Assembly: GCA_021810575.1 (NCBI GenBank)
Contig: JAJZIN010000007.1
Location: forward strand, 1-39,857
DNA length: 39,857 nucleotides
Reading direction: 5' to 3'
Origin: Thermoplasmata archaeon
GTDB taxonomy: Archaea; Thermoplasmatota; Thermoplasmata; Thermoplasmatales; Thermoplasmataceae
Position numbers and translations under genes: made by a program. The notes beneath the pieces are model-generated. The model was not told the origin of the DNA. It was given only the letters and a program-made list of their open reading frames with translations, and ran no database searches. The stretch's first letter is position 1. Every line of letters starts with the position of its first letter. Shown here piece by piece: positions 24,802 to 33,807 of the stretch.

Positions 24802-26060
24802 CTTACAATCATCCTCTTTTCTATTTTTTCTATGGAATCAAAAAGGTGATCCACGTCCTTCCTGTCATTGTATATGTAGAAGGAGGCCCTTGCTGTTGCA
24901 TATACTCCGAGTGCGACTGTCATGGGCATGGCACAGTGGTGACCTGATCTGAGTTCCACCCCCTCGATCCTGTCAGCCATGTGGGAGATATCATGTGGAT
25001 GCACCTCGTTTCCAAAGGGCCTGTCACCTGGAACCTTCTTCTGTATATTGAATGTGAATATTCCGGCCTTGATATCTGGATCTCTGGGACCATAACTTAT
25101 GAGGTCATCCATATTCATTTCGTCCTCCCTCTTCAGGACATATGAAATGATGTCTCTTTCATGTTCACGAATATTTTCCATTCCCAGTCTCCTCAAATAA
25201 TCAGCTGCTGCAGAAAGACCTATCGCTCCTTCTATGTTTGGTGTGCCCGCCTCGAACTTCTCTGGCACGTCTGCAGGAACGAAATGATCTTCATACACCT
25301 CTTTAATCATCTCTCCACCTCCCATGTATGGTGGCATTTCATTGAGCATTTCCTCTGTTCCGTAAAGGCATCCAATACCTGAGGGACCGAGCATCTTGTG
25401 CCCGGAAAATGCCATCAGATCACACTGTAGTTTATCTACGTCAACAGGCATGTGCGGAACGCTCTGTGCACCGTCAACTACGAACTTTATTCCCATGTTG
25501 TGAAGATGTCTGCCCATGTCATTGAGGTCATTAATCGTCCCGAGAATATTAGAGCAATGCGTAAGCGAGACAATTTTTGTCCTTTCGCTTATATGTTCCT
25601 CCACCATCTTCCAGTCGATCCGGTCCTTCTCACCATTCTCTATGAATTTCAATCTTACTTTCCTGTTTGCAGACTGGATCTGCCACGGAACTATGTTTGA
25701 ATGATGCTCCATTCTTGAAATGAGCACCTCGTCACCCTCATTTAGCTTGGAAGTTAGCCCTGATGCTGCAAGGTTTAGTCCTTCTGTCGCATTCCTCACA
25801 AAAACTATATTGTTTGCTGATGCACCTATGAATTTAGCAACGTTCTCCCTTGATTTGTTATACAGATCTGTCGCCTCTTCTCCTACCCTGTAAACACCCC
25901 TATGAACATTAGAATTGTGATTCTCATAAAAATCCACTATGGAATCTATAACAGCTTTTGGTTTCTGTGTCGTTGCAGCGTTGTCAAGATATATTATTCC
26001 ATCCCTCTCAAATCTTCTGAAAATTGGAAAATCCTTTCTGATTTCTTCAACATTGATCAA
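24798..26060 (-). CDS. sufS: SufS-type cysteine desulfurase
   Basis: 420 residues; a PLP enzyme that takes sulfur from cysteine as a persulfide and releases alanine. Visible landmarks: IIYLDNAATTQKP (22-34), NVHRGVY (51-57), MEHHSNIVPWQ (117-127) with the PLP-stacking His120, VVDGAQSVPH (194-203), SGHKMLGPSGIG (219-230) with Schiff-base Lys222, and RSGHHCAMP (371-379) with the persulfide Cys376 on a short, group-II type loop. Located between sufD and sufU in the operon; 31 nt separate it from sufD. Confidence 0.96.
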   Translation of the reverse strand: MINVEEIRKDFPIFRRFERDGIIYLDNAATTQKPKAVIDSIVDFYENHNSNVHRGVYRVGEEATDLYNKSRENVAKFIGASANNIVFVRNATEGLNLAASGLTSKLNEGDEVLISRMEHHSNIVPWQIQSANRKVRLKFIENGEKDRIDWKMVEEHISERTKIVSLTHCSNILGTINDLNDMGRHLHNMGIKFVVDGAQSVPHMPVDVDKLQCDLMAFSGHKMLGPSGIGCLYGTEEMLNEMPPYMGGGEMIKEVYEDHFVPADVPEKFEAGTPNIEGAIGLSAAADYLRRLGMENIREHERDIISYVLKREDEMNMDDLISYGPRDPDIKAGIFTFNIQKKVPGDRPFGNEVHPHDISHMADRIEGVELRSGHHCAMPMTVALGVYATARASFYIYNDRKDVDHLFDSIEKIEKRMIVR

Positions 26061-26091
26061 ATAAGTCGCCCTGTTAAATAATGTATGTGTT

Positions 26092-27303
26092 TTAAAAATT
26101 TATATCCTTTGAATATTCCTGTACCGTTTCGATGAATTTCCTGTTGTTGGATTTCTCTATGATGGATTCAATGAAACCTCCAGTTATGAGAGTCGTGGCT
26201 GTTTTCTCATCAATTCCCCTGCTTTCCAGGTACAGGATCTGTTCTTTATCCACACTGCTTATGGCGGAACCATGCTTTGATCTCGTGTTATTGTTCCTGA
26301 TAATCAGTCCGGGTTTTGAGTTTGCATAACCTTCCTTTGAAAGTAAGAGTATCTTTGAATCATAGAATCCTGTGGAGAGAATACTTGGTAATTCAATGTC
26401 TATATTACCCCTGTGAATTGTTGAACTTGAACCCTTGACCACTCCCCTGACCTTAATATCTGCGGCAGTACTCTTTCCGATCTGGAAGCTGCTGTCCCTT
26501 ATATCTATGGACTGATGTCCATTGCTGAAGCTAGCTCCAAATACCCTGTAATCAGATTCATCGCCTTCCTGTGTTGATTCGTTGACAAATAGTAATTTTC
26601 CTGAACCATGATTCACGTGGAATATCTTGAAGTTGGAAGACTTTTCCTGGAATGTTCGTATGAATGTTATATCATTCACTGCTGTGTTCTTATCCTGAAG
26701 ATAGTTATATTCAAGGGATGCACCCTCGCCAAGGAATATGTATGTAACTTTTCCCTGTGTTGGGTTACCCGATGCTTCTCCGTCCGTATATCTTGATTCA
26801 ACTAGGTTCACCTTTGAGAATTTCCCTATGAATATGATGTTTTTCTCTGACCCTGAGTCATTGCCGTCATTGAAGGCGTCGATGGTAAGTTTAACATTCT
26901 TTTCCCTTCCTACCTCTATGAAATAACCTCCACTCCATGATGCATTAATCAGGAATTCTTCCCTTTCCTTTCCCTTCTTCTCCCAGACAATCTGAGGAAG
27001 CTGGCTGAGTACTTCCGTAATATTACTTATCTTGATCCCTGCCTGTTCCTTTTTAGCAAGGATCCTGCCATTACCGATCAATACATCAGATTCCTTTCTC
27101 TCTATTGCTGGTTTAAGTGGCCGGTACAGTCCAGTTGCCATTTTCTCAAGATCCTTTTCAGTAATATCCATATAGTCCTTGACTGTTGGACTTTCCTTAT
27201 ATGATCTTCTCGGTGTCCTCAGGTAGTTCAGGAATGAATCCTGCCTGAAATCGTAGGCAGGGTCTTTCAGTCTTGTTTTTAAAAGATCAGAAAACTGTTC
27301 CAT
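26092..27303 (-). CDS. sufD: SufD-like component of the SufBCD Fe-S scaffold
   Basis: 403 residues with the right-handed beta-helix core of the SufB/SufD family. Recognisable stretches are GGYFIEVGREKNVKLT, then VRGVVKGSSSTIHRGNIDIE (the family's V-x-G-x-A-H-x-G-x-I type turn), and the C-terminal HGSAISSVDKEQILYLESRG, which precedes the helical tail that binds SufC. It partners with SufB and SufC in cluster assembly; SufD usually lacks the sulfur-accepting residues of SufB. The ATG at 27303 follows sufB by 6 nt, with GGATGATC overlapping the sufB stop as a probable ribosome binding site. Confidence 0.93.
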   Translation of the reverse strand: MEQFSDLLKTRLKDPAYDFRQDSFLNYLRTPRRSYKESPTVKDYMDITEKDLEKMATGLYRPLKPAIERKESDVLIGNGRILAKKEQAGIKISNITEVLSQLPQIVWEKKGKEREEFLINASWSGGYFIEVGREKNVKLTIDAFNDGNDSGSEKNIIFIGKFSKVNLVESRYTDGEASGNPTQGKVTYIFLGEGASLEYNYLQDKNTAVNDITFIRTFQEKSSNFKIFHVNHGSGKLLFVNESTQEGDESDYRVFGASFSNGHQSIDIRDSSFQIGKSTAADIKVRGVVKGSSSTIHRGNIDIELPSILSTGFYDSKILLLSKEGYANSKPGLIIRNNNTRSKHGSAISSVDKEQILYLESRGIDEKTATTLITGGFIESIIEKSNNRKFIETVQEYSKDINF

Positions 27304-27309
27304 GGAAGA

Positions 27310-28752
27310 TCATCCTACTGCTCCTAGTTTGTTCATTTCAAGCTTGACGAGTCTGTTCATCTCAATGGCAAATTCCATCGGGATCTCCTTCATTACATCG
27401 TCCAGGAAACCGAGAACAATCATTGAGCTTGCCTCATCCTCAGAAAGTCCCCTTGATCTAAGATATGTCAGTTCTTCTGTTCCTATCTTTCCTACACTTG
27501 CCTCGTGGGAGAATGTTGCTGTCGGTTCATATATCTCATCGTGCGGGAATGTCAGTGACTGGGAATCATCGTTGATCAGGAGAGCATCACACTGTACCTT
27601 GCTTTTTGAATCAATTGCTCCCTTGTTCATTCTAAGAAGACCTCTGTATATGGCCTTTCCATCCTCAATGCTTATGCTCTTCGCAATTATTTTCGATGTT
27701 GTGTGAGGTGCAAGATGTATTGCTTTTGCGCCTGTATCCTTTATTGTACCTGCACCGGCAAGGGAGATATTCAGGTTCGATGTGGATGCATATGGCCCTC
27801 TTAGGTAGGAGGAAGGGTATATCATTGTTATCTTTGATCCAAGCGATCCACCAACCCATTCCATCTTTGCCCTTTCATCTACCCACGCCCTTTTTGTTGG
27901 CATATTGTACACGCTTTTTGACCAGTTCTGGACACTTGTGTATCTTACATCTGAATCTCTCTGTGCATATATTTCAACGATTGCGCTGTGAAGTGAATCC
28001 TTGTCCCATCTTGGTGCTGTGCATCCCTCGATGTAATGTACCTTGGAGCCCTCATCTCCTACAACTATTGTATGCTCAAACTGCCCTGTGCTTTCATTGT
28101 TCATCCTGAAGTATGTCTGCAGTGGCATATCAATGTGAACTCCCTTTGGCACATACAGGAATGAACCTCCACTCCATACTGCACCATTGAGTGCTGCAAA
28201 CTTGTTATCAGTGAATGGTACCGCCTTGCAGAAATAATCCTTAACAAGATCGGGATGATTCTTAACCGCTGAGTCAAGATCCATGAAAACCACACCCTTG
28301 TCTTCCCATACCTTTTTCAGTGAGTGATAAACACCTTCACTCTCATACTGGGCAACTGATCCTGCAAGATATTTCTGCTCCATTTCAGGTATGCCAAGTT
28401 TCTGGAATGTATCCTTTATCTGGTCTGGCACATCATCCCAGTTCTGGGATGTTCTCTCATCTGGCCTGTTGTAGTATGTGGTGTTTTCCCAGTCTATTCC
28501 TGACAGGTCTGGTCCCCATGTTGGCATGGGCTTGGACTGGAATATTTCCAGTGCCTTCAATCTCATCCTTCTCATCCAGTCCGGTTCCTTCTTTATCTCT
28601 GAAATCTCCTCTACTACAGCTTTATTCAGACCTTTTCCCGTAGAATAAATAGGGCTGAATTTGTCATGAAATTCCCAGTCCGATGCTTTGGAACCTTTCA
28701 GGCTTTCTACTAATCTTTCTATTTCTTCTTCCTTTGTTAATTCAACTTCCAT
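27310..28752 (-). CDS. sufB: SufB scaffold subunit of the SufBCD complex
   Basis: 480 residues. SufB is the site of nascent Fe-S cluster assembly in the SufBC2D complex. Conserved stretches seen: GLNKAVVEEIS near the N-terminus, WSGGSFLYVPKGVHIDMPLQ, VGDEGSKVHYIEGCTAPRW with the sulfur-accepting cysteine region, VQNWSKSVYNMPTKRA, and ATFSHEASVGKIGTEELTYL, which precedes the C-terminal helices. The ATG at 28752 is chosen because GGAGTGAT, overlapping the sufC stop, lies four nucleotides upstream; an in-frame TTG at 28773 sits within sufC. It is cotranscribed with sufC, sufD, sufS and sufU. Confidence 0.96.
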   Translation of the reverse strand: MEVELTKEEEIERLVESLKGSKASDWEFHDKFSPIYSTGKGLNKAVVEEISEIKKEPDWMRRMRLKALEIFQSKPMPTWGPDLSGIDWENTTYYNRPDERTSQNWDDVPDQIKDTFQKLGIPEMEQKYLAGSVAQYESEGVYHSLKKVWEDKGVVFMDLDSAVKNHPDLVKDYFCKAVPFTDNKFAALNGAVWSGGSFLYVPKGVHIDMPLQTYFRMNNESTGQFEHTIVVGDEGSKVHYIEGCTAPRWDKDSLHSAIVEIYAQRDSDVRYTSVQNWSKSVYNMPTKRAWVDERAKMEWVGGSLGSKITMIYPSSYLRGPYASTSNLNISLAGAGTIKDTGAKAIHLAPHTTSKIIAKSISIEDGKAIYRGLLRMNKGAIDSKSKVQCDALLINDDSQSLTFPHDEIYEPTATFSHEASVGKIGTEELTYLRSRGLSEDEASSMIVLGFLDDVMKEIPMEFAIEMNRLVKLEMNKLGAVG

Positions 28753-28757
28753 TTTTA

Positions 28758-29495
28758 TCACTCCTTTATCCAATCGTATCCTTCTTCCTCTATCTTCAGA
28801 GCAAGATTCTTGTCTCCATTCCTGACTACTTTTCCGTCAACCATTATGTGAACGAAATCCGGGTCGATATTCTTGAGAATCCTCTGGTAGTGCGTGATAA
28901 TAAGGAAACCCACTTCTTTGCTGTGATATTTTATTATCTCCTCTGCAACAAGCCTCAGTGCATCAACATCAAGTCCAGAGTCTATTTCATCAAGTACCAC
29001 TATCTTTGGCTTAAGGATTGCCATCTGGAGTATTTCGAATCTCTTTCTTTCACCGCCGGAGAATCCATCGTTAACAGACCTTGACATGAAAGATTCATCC
29101 AGTCCAACAAACTTCAGGTGCTCCTTCACCCTGTTGAAAAATTCTGTGACCGTTACCTTATCTTCTGGATGAAGCTGCTTGTATGCAGTTCGCAGGAAGG
29201 ATGAAATCTTGACACCTGGTATGGAGATCGGGCTCTGAAATGCAAGAAACAGTCCAGCCCTCGCCCTCTCTTCTGGCGTCTTATTCGTAAGGTCTTTACC
29301 GTCCAGTATAATTGATCCACCATCAATAACGTAGTTCGGATGGCCTATGAGAACATTTCCCAATGTACTTTTACCGGCTCCATTAGGTCCCATCAGTGCG
29401 TGGATTTCTCCTCCTTTAACATCGATATCAACCCCTTTCAGGATCTTCTTTCCCTCCACACTGGCGGAGAGATTGCTAATTTTCAGCTCAACCAT
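28758..29495 (-). CDS. sufC: SufC ATPase of the Fe-S assembly complex
   Basis: 245 residues from ATG 29495, the normal SufC size. An ABC-type ATPase that powers SufB-SufD rearrangement. Walker A is GPNGAGKST (36-44), the Q-loop is in FLAFQSPISIPGV, the signature is GFSGGERKRFEILQM, Walker B is KIVVLDEIDSGLD, and the H-loop is IITHYQRIL. The longer open frame upstream is discarded: it would read through the divergent promoter. A TATA box (29516-29523) sits 26 nt upstream of this ATG, so the operon mRNA is leaderless. sufC leads the operon sufCBDSU. Confidence 0.96.
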   Translation of the reverse strand: MVELKISNLSASVEGKKILKGVDIDVKGGEIHALMGPNGAGKSTLGNVLIGHPNYVIDGGSIILDGKDLTNKTPEERARAGLFLAFQSPISIPGVKISSFLRTAYKQLHPEDKVTVTEFFNRVKEHLKFVGLDESFMSRSVNDGFSGGERKRFEILQMAILKPKIVVLDEIDSGLDVDALRLVAEEIIKYHSKEVGFLIITHYQRILKNIDPDFVHIMVDGKVVRNGDKNLALKIEEEGYDWIKE

Positions 29496-29515
29496 AATAC
29501 TAAATTGGTTTAACC

Positions 29516-29523
29516 TATTTAAA
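29516..29523 (-). promoter_or_regulatory. TATA box of the suf operon
   Basis: TTTAAATA on the minus strand is centred about 25 nt from the sufC ATG at 29495, predicting a leaderless transcript. It is overlapped by the left arm of the inverted repeat at 29518-29541. Confidence 0.6.
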
Positions 29524-29541
29524 CACTTACTTATGTTTAAA
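29518..29541. promoter_or_regulatory. Perfect inverted repeat, probable SufR-like operator
   Basis: TTTAAACA (29518-29525), eight-base spacer, TGTTTAAA (29534-29541): exact 8-bp arms. It lies between the divergent sufC and regulator genes and covers the sufC TATA box, so a bound repressor would block TBP there while leaving the regulator's own TATA (29552-29559) about 10 bp away. Operator function is inference. Confidence 0.6.
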
Positions 29542-29551
29542 GTCAATAAAC

Positions 29552-29559
29552 TTAATATA
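29552..29559 (+). promoter_or_regulatory. TATA box of the SufR-like regulator gene
   Basis: TTAATATA centred 26 nt upstream of ATG 29581, again predicting a leaderless mRNA. Confidence 0.6.
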
Positions 29560-29580
29560 AGTAATTTCACTACTATACTC

Positions 29581-30252
29581 ATGGAAAACGAACTTGCAGT
29601 AAGTCCTCTCCTTGGAAAGGTAAAGACAAGTATCCTTATGCTTCTTGAAAATGGGGAGAAAAGCATGGCTTATCTTGCAGATACACTGGACATGAATAAG
29701 ACTGCCGTAAAAGAGCATATGGACACCCTGGAAAAAATGGGCTATGTAAAGCCATTCTTCAAGAAGGAAGGCACCGGAAGACCTTCTAAATATTATGAAA
29801 TCAGCCAGTCTGGCATGGAACTGTTCCCAAAAAAATATTCAGAGCTCATGGCTACCTTCCTCGATGAATTCAGAACTGAATTCGGTGAGATGAAATTGAA
29901 TCTTCTTCTCGGCCATGTTGCAGACAGATTGATGGAGAAAGCTGGTTTCAAGAATTCAGAAGGTGCTCTGGATGGGAGGGAGAAGAAAATTCAGAGGCTC
30001 CAGAGCTTTGTGAATGCACTGAATAAGCTTGGATACTATGCAAAAATGGAAGTTGACGGAGAGACTGTAAGGATCATAAGGCATAACTGTATCTTCTATG
30101 AGATGGCAAAGAACAATGGAAAGGTAATATGCGATGTCCTTGGAAAGGACATAATTCAAAGATCAGGAGAGAATAATTTCACCCTGGTTGAAAAGTTCTC
30201 TGATGGGGGAAACAAATGTGTTGTAGAAGTTGACCTCAATCAGATTGACTGA
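29581..30252 (+). CDS. SufR-like winged-helix Fe-S-sensing transcriptional regulator
   Basis: 223 residues. Residues about 10-80 form an ArsR/DeoR-type winged helix (LLENGEKSMAYLADTLDMNK, then a wing around KKEGTGRPSKYYEIS). The C-terminal half keeps the three-cysteine pattern of SufR: HNC with Cys170, VIC with Cys184 and NKC with Cys213, spaced to hold an Fe-S cluster. In cyanobacteria SufR represses the suf operon when clusters are plentiful. The gene is divergent from sufC, separated by 85 bp with a strong inverted repeat, so the same logic is likely. The ATG at 29581 is set by the TATA box; the longer frame to 29347 lies in sufC. The 3' end overlaps the convergent tdh by 13 nt. Confidence 0.88.
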   Translation: MENELAVSPLLGKVKTSILMLLENGEKSMAYLADTLDMNKTAVKEHMDTLEKMGYVKPFFKKEGTGRPSKYYEISQSGMELFPKKYSELMATFLDEFRTEFGEMKLNLLLGHVADRLMEKAGFKNSEGALDGREKKIQRLQSFVNALNKLGYYAKMEVDGETVRIIRHNCIFYEMAKNNGKVICDVLGKDIIQRSGENNFTLVEKFSDGGNKCVVEVDLNQID

Positions 30253-31187
30253 TTCTTGAAATTTTTAAACATATCAGAAACAGTGGCCTTCAGGTCATAT
30301 TCTGGCTTGAAGTCCCAGTCTTTCACAGCATCTTTTGTATCAATAGACCACGGCCATGAATCTGCTATTTTCTGCCTGAAATCAGGATTGTATTTTACCC
30401 TGAAGTCTGGGTTTAGCTCCCTCACTGCCTCTTCCAGTTCCTTTGGTGAGAAGCTATATGCCATCACATTATAGGCTGTTCTTATCTTAATGCTCTCCTC
30501 TGGAGAAGTCATCAGGTGAAGTGTTGCCTTCATTGCATCTGGCATATAGAGCATGGGCAGTTTAGTTTCCTCCTTCAGGTAGCATTCATAAGAATTCCCC
30601 TGGGCTGCGTGTTTGATCATGTCAACCGCATAATCGGTTGTTCCAGCAGTTGGTGCTACCTTATAACTAAGCAGTCCCGGGTATCTCAGGCTCCTGACAT
30701 CAAGGTTGTATTTGTTGAAATAATACTGGAACAGCATTTCAGATGTAAATTTTGTTATCCCATACATGGTTGTGGGTACGGAATCATGCCTGATTGGTGC
30801 ATCAATTTTCTGTACCTCTGGACCATATACACCAATTGTTGAAGGAATGAATACCTTCTTTACACTTCTTGTAACACACGCATTCAATATATTGACGGTC
30901 CCTGTCAGATTTACATTGTAAGCCAGATATGGATCCTTTTCTCCAGTTGCTGACAGGATTGATGCCAGATGGTAGACCTCGTCTATTTTTCTTTCCATAA
31001 GTATGTTATCCACTGCTTCCCTATCTCTCACATCAAGAATTTCGTAGTTGATCCTGCTGTTTTCCTTAATCTTTGGTTCCTTCTGTATATCAGATGCGTA
31101 TATGGTTCCCCCATAGCTCGCCAGGAGATAATCAATTAATTCAGAACCTACCTGTCCCAGAGAGCCGGTGATCAAAATATTGGCCAT
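30240..31187 (-). CDS. tdh: L-threonine 3-dehydrogenase, short-chain (SDR) type
   Basis: 315 residues of the extended-SDR fold, close in sequence to the SDR-type threonine dehydrogenase I know from Thermoplasma volcanium. NAD site GSLGQVGSEL (8-17), Asp33 for the adenosine ribose, VYHLASILSATGEKDP (71-86), KVFIPSTIGVYGP with the active-site Ser/Thr (111-123), and catalytic Tyr142-x3-Lys146 in YGITK. RYPGLLSY, PTAGTTDYA and DSWPWSID are strongly typical of this enzyme. It oxidises threonine to 2-amino-3-oxobutyrate for catabolism. Monocistronic, with a TATA-like T-run (31209-31220 on the complementary strand) about 26 nt upstream. It overlaps the 3' end of the regulator gene. Confidence 0.95.
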   Translation of the reverse strand: MANILITGSLGQVGSELIDYLLASYGGTIYASDIQKEPKIKENSRINYEILDVRDREAVDNILMERKIDEVYHLASILSATGEKDPYLAYNVNLTGTVNILNACVTRSVKKVFIPSTIGVYGPEVQKIDAPIRHDSVPTTMYGITKFTSEMLFQYYFNKYNLDVRSLRYPGLLSYKVAPTAGTTDYAVDMIKHAAQGNSYECYLKEETKLPMLYMPDAMKATLHLMTSPEESIKIRTAYNVMAYSFSPKELEEAVRELNPDFRVKYNPDFRQKIADSWPWSIDTKDAVKDWDFKPEYDLKATVSDMFKNFKNQSI

Positions 31188-31295
31188 GTTATGTGTATTG
31201 ATTATAGGTTAAAAAATATAATCTTGTCATTATTCCTTTAATAACACTATTGGAAGATATACAAGATTAACAAAATCGTGCTATACAGGAAAATC

Positions 31296-31799
31296 TTACC
31301 TGGACCTGATCCTCTTGATATACATCCTCTGGATTACACTTCCGGCTACCAGGCTCACAATGAATACGACAAAGATCAGAATATTAAACAGGGTATCACT
31401 TGTAAGATACCCAAGATAACCTAGAAGGTACAGTGACCCATATCCAAGCATCAGAATTATGAGCCCCATGAATCTGATATATATGGGGATAGACATTCGA
31501 CCCTGCATGTATGGATTCTGGAGGGCGGCTCCCGTTGGCCCACCCATTATGAAGGAAAGCTGGTTGAGAACTCTTCTTTTCTCTCTGGATTCCGGACACA
31601 TAGGATCCGTTAATGCATTTTTTGCATCTTCAAGCAGCTGGTTGGCTTTCTCCTTATCACCTTTTTTGTTATACAGTGTGGCAAGTTCTATTTCCATCCT
31701 GGCAAGATTTGCACAGTTGGATATGGGCATCATCTTTTCGTAATCAACCTGGTTCTGAAGATTCTGAATTTTTTCGTCTATCGCTTCCAAATTATCCAA
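31296..31799 (-). CDS. Hypothetical TPR-like protein with two C-terminal membrane helices
   Basis: 167 residues. The first 70 form two or three amphipathic helices of tetratricopeptide character (ARMEIELATLYNKKGDKEKA, then NQLLEDAKNAL). After a PMCPESREKRR linker and a Gly/Pro-rich stretch come two hydrophobic helices, about 106-127 and 134-157, with a basic end (IQRMYIKRIRSR) that should lie in the cytoplasm. It looks like a membrane-anchored protein exposing a TPR platform. I do not recognise a named family. It stands alone, convergent with nothing, between tdh and rqcH. The start is the first ATG; there is no obvious SD. Confidence 0.7.
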   Translation of the reverse strand: MDNLEAIDEKIQNLQNQVDYEKMMPISNCANLARMEIELATLYNKKGDKEKANQLLEDAKNALTDPMCPESREKRRVLNQLSFIMGGPTGAALQNPYMQGRMSIPIYIRFMGLIILMLGYGSLYLLGYLGYLTSDTLFNILIFVVFIVSLVAGSVIQRMYIKRIRSR

Positions 31800-31970
31800 C
31801 CCCTTTAAATTAAGTCGTTATTTCCATAATTCATTTATACTCTTGCCATTTTAATATGATTCTGTGTTATTCCTTCCTTTAATATCAGGAAAGACGTTAT
31901 TTCTCTTCTAATTCATGTTGGTTGATGCCAGTTTTCCTATCCTTTAATCCACAGTATTTCTTTCTTTAAA

Positions 31971-31977
31971 TTTTATA
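31971..31977 (+). promoter_or_regulatory. TATA box of rqcH
   Basis: TTTTATA centred 25 nt before the GTG at 31999; supports a leaderless GTG start. Confidence 0.5.
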
Positions 31978-31998
31978 GGCAATCTGACATATAGAACT

Positions 31999-33807
31999 GT
32001 GAAAGATAAGGAAAGCTCTGTTGATATCTATGCATTTGTTAACAATAAAAGAAAGGATCTTCAGGACAGCTTCATAAAGAAGATATATGATCTTGGTGGT
32101 GGAAAGTTCATTTTCCAGGTTCACAGTCCCACCCTGAAAAAGGGCTCGTTCTATATTGATGTGAAGAAGGGAATTTGTCTAATGGATGCGGAGAGAGGCC
32201 AGGATGCCGGAAATCTGGCAATGTTCCTGAGAAAGAAATTCACAGACAAGAAAATTAAGGCAATCTACCAGATAAATTTTGACAGGGTTGTAAGAGTTGA
32301 TTTTTACAACGGTTCATCATTCGTGATGGAACTTTTCAGGGATGGGAATCTGATAACGCTTCAGGACGACATCATTGAATATGCCCTGAATCCAAGGGAA
32401 TGGAAAAACAGAAAAATAATCAAGGGTGAAAAATACATTCCTCCGTCCCTGGTTGACCCACTATCGTTAACAGCCAAAAATAAGACTGATATACTGGAAA
32501 AGAGCAAGGCGTCAATTGTTCAAACGATGGCGACGAGGTTCAACCTTGGTGGTGAATTATCTGAAGAAGTCCTGAAGAGAGCTGGGATTGATAAGAACCT
32601 GAGTGCGGTTGAGTGCACCGAAATGATCGACCAGATTGAAGAAAAACTGAATGAGTGCCTCCGTGAGACTGAGGAAAACAAGGGATATTTCTATGAAGAA
32701 GAGCAACTTGTAAGCCCCATGAGATTGACCTTCCTGAACAGGGAGCCTGATAGGGTTGTGGAAGATTTCAACGATGCACTTCAGATTATGATGGAGACTG
32801 AGATAAAGGACACTCCAGAGAATTTGAGAATAAAGAGAATTGTGGAGAATCAGGAAAAAACCATCGAGGAATACAAGAAAGCCTCTGAAGAGAGCAGGGA
32901 GTCAGGTGTCATGATCTCCTCTCACTTTCAGACTATGAAGAAGGTTCTTGAACACCTTAAGAATTCTGATCAGGAGAAGCTGTCCTTTGATGGTTTTGTC
33001 ATAGAGGTGAAGTCAAAGAATAAGGCAGAAAAGAGCGCGGAAATAATCTTTGAAGACAGGACATTCAAATTATTCTACGACAAGAGTGTTGGAGAGAACA
33101 TGACCTATTATTTTGATACGTCAAAAGATTACCTTGAAAGAATAGAGGGTGCAAAGGTTGCAATGGAGAATTCCATAAAGGGAATACAGGAGCAACAGGT
33201 AAGGAAGAAGAAGGAAAGGCCCAGATTCTGGTTTGAGACATACCACTGGTTTTTCACCCCTGCCAATCATCTTGTCATCTCCGGGAAGAATACTGATACA
33301 AACGAGAAGGTGGTGAAGAAGCATATGGGTGAGAAAGACCTCTATATTCACGCGGATATGTACGGCGCACCCAGTACGGTAATCAGGAATGAGGATAATG
33401 CAGAAATAACAGAGGACGAAATCCGGGAAGCAGCCATATTCGCTGTTTCATTTTCGAGGGCGTGGCAGAATGGTCTGACGTCAGGGTCAGCCTACTGGGT
33501 CAGCCCATTGCAGGTGAGCAAGACGCCAGAATCAGGACAGTACGTTAGAAAAGGTTCATGGATTGTCAGGGGGAAGAGGAACTATCTCTTTAACCTCCCA
33601 CTTAAACTCAGCATAAGGATGATTGACTACAGGGAAGCCAGGATTGCAATGATCTATCCATTCCGGGAAAATGATTCGGATTGTGTCACCATCATGCCGG
33701 GAAGTCGAAAAAGGGATAAGGCAGCCCAGGAAATCGCAAAAAAACTAGAAACAGATACTGAGGAAATCATGAGGGTCCTTCCAACTGGGAATCTTGATAT
33801 TATTTAA
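31999..33807 (+). CDS. rqcH: RqcH (NEMF/Rqc2/NFACT) ribosome quality-control factor
   Basis: 602 residues. RqcH/NEMF proteins bind stalled large ribosomal subunits and, in bacteria and eukaryotes, recruit tRNA to add alanine-rich tails to the trapped chain. Domain order fits: NFACT-N (about 1-200) with the key acidic residues Asp9 (SSVDIYAF) and Asp95-Arg96 (NFDRVVRV), which correspond to the residues required for tailing in B. subtilis and yeast; a helix-hairpin and long coiled-coil M domain (about 200-330); and the C-terminal NFACT-R domain, marked by WFETYHWFFTPANHLVISG and KDLYIHADMYGAPSTVI. Starts at GTG with a TATA box at the leaderless distance. The last 8 nt overlap the convergent PGI/PMI gene. 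Confidence 0.93.
   Translation: MKDKESSVDIYAFVNNKRKDLQDSFIKKIYDLGGGKFIFQVHSPTLKKGSFYIDVKKGICLMDAERGQDAGNLAMFLRKKFTDKKIKAIYQINFDRVVRVDFYNGSSFVMELFRDGNLITLQDDIIEYALNPREWKNRKIIKGEKYIPPSLVDPLSLTAKNKTDILEKSKASIVQTMATRFNLGGELSEEVLKRAGIDKNLSAVECTEMIDQIEEKLNECLRETEENKGYFYEEEQLVSPMRLTFLNREPDRVVEDFNDALQIMMETEIKDTPENLRIKRIVENQEKTIEEYKKASEESRESGVMISSHFQTMKKVLEHLKNSDQEKLSFDGFVIEVKSKNKAEKSAEIIFEDRTFKLFYDKSVGENMTYYFDTSKDYLERIEGAKVAMENSIKGIQEQQVRKKKERPRFWFETYHWFFTPANHLVISGKNTDTNEKVVKKHMGEKDLYIHADMYGAPSTVIRNEDNAEITEDEIREAAIFAVSFSRAWQNGLTSGSAYWVSPLQVSKTPESGQYVRKGSWIVRGKRNYLFNLPLKLSIRMIDYREARIAMIYPFRENDSDCVTIMPGSRKRDKAAQEIAKKLETDTEEIMRVLPTGNLDII

Noticed and set aside
29496..29666. N-terminal extension of SufC by 57 residues
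   Set aside because: It would cross the divergent promoter and operator; known SufC proteins begin at the chosen ATG.
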